DNA of 32,477 nucleotides, from positions 155,729 through 188,205 of the forward strand of contig PAMQ01000003.1 in the NCBI GenBank assembly GCA_002707365.1. Reading direction: 5' to 3'. Source of the DNA: Trueperaceae bacterium (lineage in GTDB: Bacteria; Deinococcota; Deinococci; Deinococcales; Trueperaceae). The notes beneath the pieces are model-generated. The model was not told the origin of the DNA. It saw only the letters and a list, made by a program, of their open reading frames with translations, and did not search any database. Within the stretch, counting starts at the first letter, position 1. The number at the start of each line of letters is the position of its first letter. Of the stretch, positions 15,889 to 23,128 are shown one piece after another. Made by a program: the position numbers and the translations under genes.

Positions 15889-16113
15889 ATGAAAAAAGAT
15901 ATTCACCCTAAACTAGTTCCTTGCAAGATATATTGTGAAGGCGAAGTAGTTCTAGAAACCTACAGCACTAAAGCTGAGATGACTGTTGATGTTTGGTCAG
16001 GTAATCATCCTTTCTACACTGGACAGCAAAGGTTTATAGACACTGAAGGCCGTGTTGAAAAATTCCAGAAGCGCTTTGGTGACAGCTATCGTAGGCAAAA
16101 TAATAAGTCTTAG
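15889..16113 (+). CDS. rpmE: Ribosomal protein bL31 (zinc-less form)
   Basis: A 74-residue protein of the large ribosomal subunit that bridges to the small subunit. KKDIHPKLVPCKIYCEG, ETYSTKAE, HPFYTGQQRFIDTEGRVEKFQKRFGDSYRR is very close to Deinococcus and Thermus bL31. Thermus bL31 has a CxxC-like pair before HPFYTG; here that segment is VDVWSGNHPF, so the zinc site is missing, as in Deinococcus. The ATG at 15889 has AAGGAG 4 nt upstream, so a GTG seven codons earlier is not the start. Preceded by a structured leader. Confidence 0.95.
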   Translation: MKKDIHPKLVPCKIYCEGEVVLETYSTKAEMTVDVWSGNHPFYTGQQRFIDTEGRVEKFQKRFGDSYRRQNNKS

Positions 16114-16193
16114 GCACATCTGTTGAGCACCATAAACGCACGAACACATGTAATAGGTCTGTGACAGACGGTACAATCGTATCGATCGAAGTG

Positions 16194-16463
16194 TTACTTT
16201 GATTTCACGTAAGTGCTAGTGCGAAATTCTCGCATAATACGAGGATAAGCTATTACCCACAATATCCCCAGGACAATAACTTTCCCCCACATAGTATCTA
16301 GATAGGGAACGCCTAAGGTGGAAAGAATGCTAATCAAAATAACAAAGATTACCGCCAAGATTAGGGATTTCAAGAATAGACGCACCATCTTACCTAAAGT
16401 AGGTTGGCCGGCCATCTGAACAGGTGTTTTTTCCACTTGTTTTACGCTCTTATTTTCCACCAT
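16194..16463 (-). CDS. Small membrane protein, function unknown
   Basis: An 89-residue protein that I do not recognise. A polar, lysine-rich N-terminal part (about 30 residues) is followed by a hydrophobic segment LILAVIFVILISIL, a short loop with Pro-Tyr-Leu-Asp, a second segment VIVLGILWVIAYPRI, and a basic C-terminal tail. This is a two-helix inner-membrane hairpin. The ATG at 16463 follows a good promoter with the -10 box 6 nt upstream, so the message is probably leaderless; a GTG eight codons earlier overlaps that promoter and is less likely. It converges with rpmE and diverges from the TraB-family gene. Confidence 0.6.
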   Translation of the reverse strand: MVENKSVKQVEKTPVQMAGQPTLGKMVRLFLKSLILAVIFVILISILSTLGVPYLDTMWGKVIVLGILWVIAYPRIMREFRTSTYVKSK

Positions 16464-16469
16464 AAGCCA

Positions 16470-16498
16470 ATTGTATCCCCAAAGCACATCGCAGCCAA
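16470..16498 (-). promoter_or_regulatory. Leaderless-type promoter of the 16194-16463 gene
   Basis: Minus strand: TTGGCT (16498-16493), 17-nt spacer, TACAAT (16475-16470, five of six matches), then six bases and the ATG. The start of transcription should coincide with the start codon. Confidence 0.6.
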
Positions 16499-16565
16499 GG
16501 CAACGCCAATAATCAAATAAGGATAATGTCTACGCCTCCAGACCCCACGGGGCGTTGATATGGTC

Positions 16566-16595
16566 GGTAACCTGTTACCTGACTTGAACAGGTAA
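16566..16595 (+). promoter_or_regulatory. Overlapping ACCTG palindromes before the TraB-family gene
   Basis: GGTAAC-ct-GTTACC (16566-16579) overlaps TTACCTG-acttgaa-CAGGTAA (16575-16581 with 16589-16595). The second ends 9 nt before the ATG at 16605. Such stacked inverted repeats in a divergent promoter region suggest a repressor site, but a mutually exclusive pair of RNA hairpins covering the start is also possible. Confidence 0.4.
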
Positions 16596-16604
16596 ACTCG
16601 GAGT

Positions 16605-17843
16605 ATGCATTCCAGCGTCCCTTGTCATTCTAATGAAAATGACACAGAACCGCAGCCGCTAATTCGCTTAAAACTAGGCGGGGTCAACTTTGTTCTACTT
16701 GGTACCGCTCATGTTTCCCGAGAAAGCGCCCAGGCGGTAGCGGATCTAATTGCTACGGAATCCTTCGACGCCGTAGCAATTGAACTTGACCAAAATCGCT
16801 ATGCGGCTATCACGGAACCAGACCGCTGGGCCCAGCTTGATCTCTTTCAAGTAATACGTCAAGGTAAAGCGGGTATGGTAGCTGCTAACCTAGCACTGGG
16901 CGCCTTCCAAAAACGTTTAGCTGATCAAGTGGGCATTGAACCAGGTGAGGAAATGCGAGTTGCAATACATCATACCGAAGCTGCTGAATTGCCACTCTTA
17001 TTGGTTGATCGTGACATAGGCATCACGTTACGCCGCACCTATCGTAATATACCTTGGTGGCAACGCTTTAGCCTGATGGGTGGCCTACTTTTCAGCACAT
17101 TTTCCCGCCAAAATATTTCTCCCGAAGAGATAGAGAATCTTAAGCAAGGCGACATACTAGAAGCCACATTCGCCGAATTCTCAGAAGGTTCTCAAGCTCT
17201 TTTTACTCCACTGATAGCTGAGAGAGACCTATATATGGCTTGTAGGATTTACCTCGACGTTTTTGGCGGCAATTCTTATTCGTCCTACAAACACGTTTTG
17301 TTGATTGTCGGAGCAGGACACCTCCGAGGACTAGTGAAAAATCTTGAAACTGGAGTAACTAATCCAGCTGCTGAAATAGAACGATTGGAAAAAGTTCCTG
17401 CCCCTAGTCCGTGGCTAAAAATCATACCGTGGGTCATCGTGTCGCTTATCCTTACTGGGTTCGGGATTGGCTTCAACAGGAGCCCGGAACTAGGCCTAAA
17501 AATCATTATTGATTGGTTCTTAATTAATGGAGCTCTAGCTTCCATCGGTACCATACTTGCCCTTGCCCACCCGATGACGATAATAGGCACCTTTTTGGCT
17601 GCTCCTTTTACCTCTCTAAATCCCATGATAGGCGCTGGTTTTGTAGCTGCAGGCCTGGAATTATGGGCCCGAAAACCAAAGATATCGGACTTTCGGGACT
17701 TACGTTCAGATATAACGACTACTAAGGGATGGTGGTCAAATCGAGTTGCCAGAACACTTCTAATTTTTATATTCGCTACTTTTGGATCTGCACTAGGCAC
17801 CTATTTGGCAGGCTTCCGGATCTTCGGGAAACTCTTTTCCTAA
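16605..17843 (+). CDS. TraB/PrgY-family membrane protein
   Basis: A 412-residue member of the TraB family, named for enterococcal PrgY/TraB, which limits the response to self-made sex pheromone; most bacterial and archaeal members have no known job. The N-terminal domain belongs to the Tiki/ChaN-like/EreA superfamily: VLLGTAHVSRESAQAV (about 30-45), AVAIELDQNRY, VDRDIGITLRRTYRNIPWW, and LIVGAGHLRGLV at about 228-239 with the second conserved His. A C-terminal part has three to four membrane helices (from about 270). There is no plausible Shine-Dalgarno at usable distance (GGAG is 1 nt from the ATG); palindromes cover the upstream region. The metal-ligand-like GTAH and GAGH motifs are intact. 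Convergent with the TPR gene. Confidence 0.85.
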   Translation: MHSSVPCHSNENDTEPQPLIRLKLGGVNFVLLGTAHVSRESAQAVADLIATESFDAVAIELDQNRYAAITEPDRWAQLDLFQVIRQGKAGMVAANLALGAFQKRLADQVGIEPGEEMRVAIHHTEAAELPLLLVDRDIGITLRRTYRNIPWWQRFSLMGGLLFSTFSRQNISPEEIENLKQGDILEATFAEFSEGSQALFTPLIAERDLYMACRIYLDVFGGNSYSSYKHVLLIVGAGHLRGLVKNLETGVTNPAAEIERLEKVPAPSPWLKIIPWVIVSLILTGFGIGFNRSPELGLKIIIDWFLINGALASIGTILALAHPMTIIGTFLAAPFTSLNPMIGAGFVAAGLELWARKPKISDFRDLRSDITTTKGWWSNRVARTLLIFIFATFGSALGTYLAGFRIFGKLFS

Positions 17844-17871
17844 ACCTACCGGCCCACCCAGGCCCTATCGC

Positions 17872-20145
17872 TTAATACAGCGGAGCTCCATCTAAGGCCC
17901 ACTTTGCATAGGCCTCGGCGAAGACTAGCTCGGTATCTTGAACTCGTTGAGAAAGAAGAAACCTAAGAAAGTCCCTTACGTCTCTTTCAGTACTATCTGC
18001 GAAGAGCTTGCCACCTGACATACCCTCAAATCTACCTTTCTTTGCTTCCGGTAAGATCTTTTCCGCCTCTTCGGCCGCACTCCTCAGTTCCTGAACCAAG
18101 ATTCGCGGAAGCAGCTCAGGACGGGAAAGATTACGAGGTCCAAATAAAAAACGTCCTGCTCTAATTCCCAACATTTGTATGTTGCGACTAATCAGCTGAC
18201 GGAGTAACACCTGGCTACCCTTCACAGTCAACGTTACCGCTGCATGAGAAAACCTTTGCTCTGAGGTATTGACCGAAACACGGAGTTCGTAGGAACCTGG
18301 GTCTAGAGTCAACGGAATATCAAGCCCGAACTGGTCAATTACCAAGCCAACCGCGTTGTAAGGCACGCTGACCTCGCCATCGGTTTGTCTCAAGATTAAG
18401 CCCCCGCGATCTAGTAAATTTATTGATATCTGAAGTTTATCTGGCAGAGCTTCACCTTCCGTAATTACCTCAAACCTAGGATAAATGGTGTCACCCGGAT
18501 GATAAGGAGCAGCAGATATGCCATTTTGTCCCAAACAAATCTCTATGATGTTATTAATGGCAATAGCAGCTGGAGGAGCCCTCAGAGCAAGTATTCGCTT
18601 ACTCGCGAAAACTGTTAAGGGTAGGTCATTGCCGGTTTTGTTTAGATAAATCTCGTACTGGTCAGCAGCTGCTAAATGCTTACCCTGACGTTCATAAAGG
18701 TATCCTAGTGCATAGTGGATACCTTGCTGGTCTGGATATTTCTCAAGCGCCTTTAAAAGATCTATAATGGCATTTGGATCAACCTCTGAGCTGAGGCTAA
18801 CGGCACGTCTGTATTGCTCTACGGCGAGTTCAAGGCGACCTGTCAGCACCTGCATTAACCCTAGGTTATAGAAGGCAGTAAATCGTTGAGGATTAAGCTG
18901 CACTGCCCTAAGTGAGGCTTCCTCACTCTTATCTAGAAGACCAATAAGATAGTAAGCCCAACCTAAGTTAGTCCAATACAAATCATTATCGGGGTCTAAG
19001 TGTACAGCTTTCAATAGCGCACTATGAGCATCAAAAAAGTCCTCTTGTTCAAAGGCGATAAAGGAGAGACGCTCGTAGGGATATAGAAAATCTGGTTGAA
19101 TCCTATTGAGATCTTCCAAAGCAGTCTGTTCTAGCACAATGTCGGCCTTATAGTCAGCAACGACGGCGAGTCCTAATAAAGTACCAACGCCGACAGCTCC
19201 TTCTTTGACCTGTCCTAAAACTTTTAGAATGTCTTCTTCCACCCCTGGTAGACCTCTAGAAGCTCGGAAATTTGCACGTGCAACGACACCATATGGGTGT
19301 TCTGCCGCTGCTAAATCAAAAGCCTCAATAGCACTGTCCAAGTCGTTGTTGCTAGCCGAGAGAATGGCGATCCACAATCGGGGTGCCAACAGGCTAGAGT
19401 TGTCAGCGAAATCTCGAAAATACTTTATTGCAAGTGTTTCACTAAATTCTAAACTATTAAGGGACATAGTCGCCTGCAATCCTGGATCATCACCTGCCTT
19501 CCTAGAAAAAACAGCGGCGAGGTTTCGCCTTAAACGAGCAGCGCCGGGATGGGAGTCCATTTGGGCAAGCAACGCCCGGGCGTCCTCTAGAAATCCGCGA
19601 CTAATCAAGTTAAGGGCACTAAGGTAATCCCTTTCAACATTGGAGGAAACAAACGTTGATCCAATTTCTGGTTTTCTCAGATCAAGCCTAGTCGCAACAA
19701 TTGCGACTGCCTTATCAATTAGCAGGCCTGGTTGACTCACCGCAGACCTCACAGTATGTGTATTAACCCCATTTACCCCAGCCAGGTATAACTTCAAAAT
19801 TAGGCCGTTTGGGGAATTGATCACTTCCCCAGTTAAGACAAAATCCGCTCCGAAGAGCTCTCGAGCTAAGACAGCGCCAACCTGATTATTGAATGACCGG
19901 TCTTTCAAGAAAACACCAGGGCTCAAGTAATTGGTGCCAACAGGCAGTGGCGGTACTAAACTTACTGCAATCTCAGGACCAACGATCTCATCGAATTCAT
20001 CTATGAATTCTCTAGATATACGATCTGCAACCGCAAAGCCAAGGAGAGTGTCTGGAGACTGGACAGGAAAAACAACAAACGTTTGAGCTAATCCCCAGCT
20101 AACGGTAAGAACAAAAAATAGCGAGGCAAGAAGCCTTCGGTTCAT
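17872..20145 (-). CDS. Large exported TPR protein with TolB/FlgO-like N-terminal domain
   Basis: About 757 residues. MNRRLLASLFFVLTVSWGLAQ is a clear signal peptide. Next, FVVFPVQSPDTLLGFAVADRISREFIDEF through GADFVLTGEVINSPNGLILKLYLAG resembles the N-terminal domain found before TPRs in adenylate-cyclase/TolB-like proteins ('vlpF...lg.gla.el...Ga.yvl.G.v'). TPR-like helices fill about 190-530; the clearest are FLYPYERLSFIAFEQEDFFDAHSALLKAVHLDPDN, LYWTNLGWAYYLIGLLDKSEEASLRAVQLNPQR and AFYNLGLMQVLTGRLELAVEQYRRAV. A beta-rich segment (about 565-670) and a charged helical C-terminus follow. I start at the ATG at 20145, with GGAGGT 6 nt upstream; an upstream in-frame start at 20184 would spoil the signal peptide. 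Probably an envelope scaffold; partners unknown. Confidence 0.75.
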   Translation of the reverse strand: MNRRLLASLFFVLTVSWGLAQTFVVFPVQSPDTLLGFAVADRISREFIDEFDEIVGPEIAVSLVPPLPVGTNYLSPGVFLKDRSFNNQVGAVLARELFGADFVLTGEVINSPNGLILKLYLAGVNGVNTHTVRSAVSQPGLLIDKAVAIVATRLDLRKPEIGSTFVSSNVERDYLSALNLISRGFLEDARALLAQMDSHPGAARLRRNLAAVFSRKAGDDPGLQATMSLNSLEFSETLAIKYFRDFADNSSLLAPRLWIAILSASNNDLDSAIEAFDLAAAEHPYGVVARANFRASRGLPGVEEDILKVLGQVKEGAVGVGTLLGLAVVADYKADIVLEQTALEDLNRIQPDFLYPYERLSFIAFEQEDFFDAHSALLKAVHLDPDNDLYWTNLGWAYYLIGLLDKSEEASLRAVQLNPQRFTAFYNLGLMQVLTGRLELAVEQYRRAVSLSSEVDPNAIIDLLKALEKYPDQQGIHYALGYLYERQGKHLAAADQYEIYLNKTGNDLPLTVFASKRILALRAPPAAIAINNIIEICLGQNGISAAPYHPGDTIYPRFEVITEGEALPDKLQISINLLDRGGLILRQTDGEVSVPYNAVGLVIDQFGLDIPLTLDPGSYELRVSVNTSEQRFSHAAVTLTVKGSQVLLRQLISRNIQMLGIRAGRFLFGPRNLSRPELLPRILVQELRSAAEEAEKILPEAKKGRFEGMSGGKLFADSTERDVRDFLRFLLSQRVQDTELVFAEAYAKWALDGAPLY

Positions 20146-20283
20146 TCTGGGACCTCCAGAGCTCACTAGTCTCAAGATTAGCATCGAAACGGTATTAGCA
20201 CTAACAAAAAATGTTCTGGGCTTAACTAACTAAAATTATTTAACTACACGACCGACCTGTACATCCTAACTTTGGGTATAGCC

Positions 20284-20742
20284 TTAGTGAAGCAACCCTT
20301 CTAACTCGTCGAGCAGCACCTCAGCCATCTCTGCAGTTCGCAAAACAACAAAAATAGTGTTGAACCCTGCAAGAGTACCTACAATATCGTCCCGATCCAA
20401 CTTATCTATTACTTTTGCAATTCCGCTAGCTTGACCTTCGTCAGTAGTAAGGACAAGGGTGTTGTGACCTCTATCCAGATCACGGACGAATAACCTCAGT
20501 TGCTGGGACAGTTCAGTCATCGCATCTATCCCGTTTTCTAGTGGAGACAACCGATAACGGTGGTTTCCTTTGCCGGTGGATAGTCTCACGAGTCGCAATT
20601 CATTTACATCACGACTAATAGTTGCCTGAGTAGCCTTAATGCCCTTTTTTGCAAGATGTTCAGTAATCTCAGCTTGTGTAGAAATAAATTCCGTCTCGAC
20701 TATTTCTCCAATAAGCTGTTGTCTGTATTCCTTACGGGCCAT
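20284..20742 (-). CDS. argR: ArgR-family arginine repressor with altered ligand site
   Basis: A 152-residue ArgR-type regulator of arginine metabolism. The N-terminal winged helix-turn-helix has ISTQAEITEHLAKKGIKATQATISRDVNELRLVRL (20-54), including the recognition helix TQATISRD. The C-terminal hexamerisation and arginine-binding domain has LVLTTDEGQASGIAKVID and VGTLAGFNTIFVVLRT. In well-studied ArgR proteins this last motif is GDDT, with the Asp pair contacting arginine; here it is GFNT (Phe127, Asn128), so ligand binding may differ. It lies 36 nt after coaBC, in the gmk-rpoZ-coaBC-argR order that I recall from Deinococcus-Thermus. I saw no ARG box or arg gene in the window. Confidence 0.92.
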   Translation of the reverse strand: MARKEYRQQLIGEIVETEFISTQAEITEHLAKKGIKATQATISRDVNELRLVRLSTGKGNHRYRLSPLENGIDAMTELSQQLRLFVRDLDRGHNTLVLTTDEGQASGIAKVIDKLDRDDIVGTLAGFNTIFVVLRTAEMAEVLLDELEGLLH

Positions 20743-20778
20743 AACGTCTGGCGATACTTGTTATGCCATCTTTACGTT

Positions 20779-21981
20779 TCATTGATTAATATCGGTCAAG
20801 CACAAAGCACCTCGATCGAGGATCGCATCAGCGACCTCGCGCTTTGAAAGTTTTGGAAACTCCTCGTAATCTCCATTAGGCTTCACTACGGTAATCTTGT
20901 TGAAATCGCTACCAAATGGGATGTCATCACCTGAAAGATAATTCAAACAAATGAAGTTCAGCCCCTTTGTGCGAGCCTTTTCTGCTGCTTTCGATAGCCC
21001 TTCGCTGGTTTCCATGGCAAACCCAATCATCACCTGCTGGTTTCGGCTATCTCTTAATTTAAGGAGAATGTCCGGATTGCGAACAAAATCAAGGGTCAAA
21101 CGATCCCCATGCTTAGCTACTTTCTCTGTAGAGGCACTTACAGGACGCCAATCAGCGACTGCTGCGGTCATTATCAACATATCAGTTTTGGCAAAATGAT
21201 TAGTAAGAGCCTCTAACATTTGATCGGCACTACAGACCTGAATCTTCTGAATACCGAGTGGTTCCTCCATGATACTAGGTCCCGATACCAAAGTTACTTC
21301 TGCTCCCCGATCATTAGCCGCCTCAGCCAATGCATAACCCATCTTCCCCGTACTTGGGTTACTAAAATATCTTACTGGGTCAACATGTTCTCGAGTTGGC
21401 CCAGCAGAAATTAGTATTCGCCTACCCTCAAGATCCCGCTCCCTATAGAGACCTTCAACTAGAGAAGGTACAGTTTCAGGTTCCACCATCCTACCCAAGC
21501 CTATCCCCTCGTGTTTTCCAGCTAGATGCCCGTCAACCGGACCAAACAACACGTGTCCATCTGCTTCAAGGGTAGCGACATTGCGGCGGACAGCAGGGTT
21601 CTTCCACATCGCTGTGTTCATAGCTGGAAGCCAAAGAGTTTTTGAAATACCTGATAAAGCTAGTGCTGAAACCACGTCTTCAGCCCGCCCAGTTGCAGCA
21701 CTGGCAATGGCGTCTGCAGTAGCTGGTGCAACCACAAGAACATCTGCCCATGTAGCCAATTCCAAATGCCTCAATTTTCCATTTGGGGCAAACCAGGTTT
21801 CTTGATCAAATATTTCGTGACCAGCCGCTACTGCCAAAGAAAGACCTGTAACAAACCGATAGGCTCCCTGAGTGGCTGCAGCACGGACATCCATTCCCGC
21901 CTCACGCAACCTCCTGATTACAGAAGGGGTTTTGATAGCTGCGACCCCTCCCGTGGCAGCCACCAATACCTTAAGTGCCAT
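20779..21981 (-). CDS. coaBC: Bifunctional phosphopantothenoylcysteine decarboxylase / phosphopantothenate-cysteine ligase
   Basis: Makes 4'-phosphopantetheine from phosphopantothenate, cysteine and a nucleotide in coenzyme A synthesis. The 400-residue fusion has an N-terminal FMN-dependent CoaC half: VAATGGVAAIKTP, LRHLELATWADVLVVAPATADAIA with the active-site His72, and the PAMNTAMW motif with Asn122. The C-terminal CoaB half begins near 187: ILISAGPTREHVDPVRYFSNPSTGKMGYALAEAA, MTAAVADWRP and FVRNPDILLKL. The usual CoaC flap segment 'LACGxxGxGRM' reads LAGKHEGIGLGRM, so its Cys is absent and the loop is longer. ATG at 21981 follows the rpoZ stop by 8 nt. Confidence 0.94.
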   Translation of the reverse strand: MALKVLVAATGGVAAIKTPSVIRRLREAGMDVRAAATQGAYRFVTGLSLAVAAGHEIFDQETWFAPNGKLRHLELATWADVLVVAPATADAIASAATGRAEDVVSALALSGISKTLWLPAMNTAMWKNPAVRRNVATLEADGHVLFGPVDGHLAGKHEGIGLGRMVEPETVPSLVEGLYRERDLEGRRILISAGPTREHVDPVRYFSNPSTGKMGYALAEAANDRGAEVTLVSGPSIMEEPLGIQKIQVCSADQMLEALTNHFAKTDMLIMTAAVADWRPVSASTEKVAKHGDRLTLDFVRNPDILLKLRDSRNQQVMIGFAMETSEGLSKAAEKARTKGLNFICLNYLSGDDIPFGSDFNKITVVKPNGDYEEFPKLSKREVADAILDRGALCLTDINQ

Positions 21982-21989
21982 CGCCCCGG

Positions 21990-22277
21990 TCAGTTTTCCT
22001 CGGAATTACCGAAAACTTCATCCGCTCGCCGATCTTGCTGATTAAGGCGACGCAGCTCATCTTCACTGGGCAAATCTTCACCCCACACTATTTCCTTCTC
22101 TAGTTCTAGCTCCCGCATCGCTATGGTAACTGTATTGCTTGTGCGCGGCAGGTCTTCCTCCTCAAGTGTAGATGGTATACCTCCCTTAATTTGCGCTGCC
22201 CTACGAGCAGTAATAACTGAAAGGCGGTACCGGGAATCCGTCAAAGACATTAATTTATCAAAACCATCGAGAACCAT
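21990..22277 (-). CDS. rpoZ: RNA polymerase omega subunit
   Basis: A 95-residue omega, which helps fold and hold the beta' subunit. VLDGFDKLMSLTDSRYRLSVITARRAAQI is the conserved core (about 2-30), with SRYRLSVITARRAAQI matching the beta'-binding segment. The NTVTIAMRELELEKEIVW part and an acidic, polar C-terminal extension match Thermus/Deinococcus omega proteins. The ATG at 22277 has AAAGGAG 5 nt upstream, so a longer reading from 22328 is wrong. A GGCCT-taac-AGGCC hairpin (22296-22309) lies in the leader, just upstream of the ribosome-binding site. Confidence 0.93.
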   Translation of the reverse strand: MVLDGFDKLMSLTDSRYRLSVITARRAAQIKGGIPSTLEEEDLPRTSNTVTIAMRELELEKEIVWGEDLPSEDELRRLNQQDRRADEVFGNSEEN

Positions 22278-22345
22278 AAAAACTCCTTTTTCCAGGGCCT
22301 TAACAGGCCGGGAAAGAAACCGACTCACTAGTGGGTCAACAGGAT

Positions 22346-22374
22346 ATTATACGGCACACGGCAGACACCGCCAA
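22346..22374 (-). promoter_or_regulatory. Strong promoter of rpoZ-coaBC-argR
   Basis: Minus strand: TTGGCG (22374-22369), 17-nt spacer, TATAAT (22351-22346, perfect -10). It lies between gmk and rpoZ, so rpoZ and the genes after it can be expressed apart from gmk. The expected start near 22340 gives a leader of about 60 nt. Confidence 0.8.
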
Positions 22375-22421
22375 GTTTGAGAGATTACTTGAATTTCCCC
22401 TAAGAAACTTCCGAACTGTTC

Positions 22422-23006
22422 CTAAATCATTCTCTCAGCTTTTTGGCATTCAGCCCGAATAATCGCAGAGAATTCTTTGACAGCTTCCAAGAGGCTATCG
22501 TTAACAACGAGATAATCAAACTCTCGGGCAGAGTTAATTTCTTCCCTTGCCCTTTCTAGCCTTTTAGCAATCTTTTCTTCAGTGTCCGTTCCTCGACCAC
22601 GTAACCTACGCTCTAGCTCTGAAAGGTTTGGGGGAGCCACAAAAATCATTACTGCGTTTGGCATAGCTCTCTTTACCTGTCGCGCTCCATGAAGTTCCAG
22701 TTCTAATAAAACATTCTTTTGGCTTTTTAGTGCACTGGAAACCCGATGAGTAGGAGTACCATAATAATCACCAACGTACTCTGCATATTCTAGGAATTCA
22801 CAGCATTTAATCATTTCTTCAAACTTCGCCTTGGTGAGGAACAGGTAATCCCGACCGTCTACTTCATTTTGTCGACGTTTACGTGTAGTCGCTGAAATCG
22901 AGTAAACGAGGTTAGGAAACTCAGGTAATACTTCCCGTCGAATGGTATCTTTGCCAACTCCAGAAGCCCCAGTCATAACGAACAAGATGCCGTTTTTCCT
23001 AATCAC
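22422..23006 (-). CDS. gmk: Guanylate kinase
   Basis: Phosphorylates GMP to GDP. 194 residues, normal length. Near the N-terminus the P-loop reads GASGVGKDTIRREVL; most family members have 'GpSGvGKgT'. Then come YSISATTRKRRQNEVDGRDYLFLTKAKFEEMI with the GMP-binding Arg/Tyr residues, FLEYAEYVGDYYGTP, VLLELELHGARQVK (the family usually has 'eiDvqGa'; here Glu replaces Asp), MIFVAPPNLSELERRLRGRGTDTEE and FDYLVVND. The start is GTG with AGGAG 5 nt upstream. Divergent from pyrG, with 113-122 nt between them. Confidence 0.95.
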   Translation of the reverse strand: MIRKNGILFVMTGASGVGKDTIRREVLPEFPNLVYSISATTRKRRQNEVDGRDYLFLTKAKFEEMIKCCEFLEYAEYVGDYYGTPTHRVSSALKSQKNVLLELELHGARQVKRAMPNAVMIFVAPPNLSELERRLRGRGTDTEEKIAKRLERAREEINSAREFDYLVVNDSLLEAVKEFSAIIRAECQKAERMI

Positions 23007-23128
23007 GGCATCTCCTTTAGAGGGGTTTCAGTAAATTCCATAATCCCAGAAATGTACCATGTACGTAGCCCCCGTAATCCTTGCAACGTTCGTGGTAGAG
23101 TGAACGCCCAGGGGCTAGGGTGGACCAA

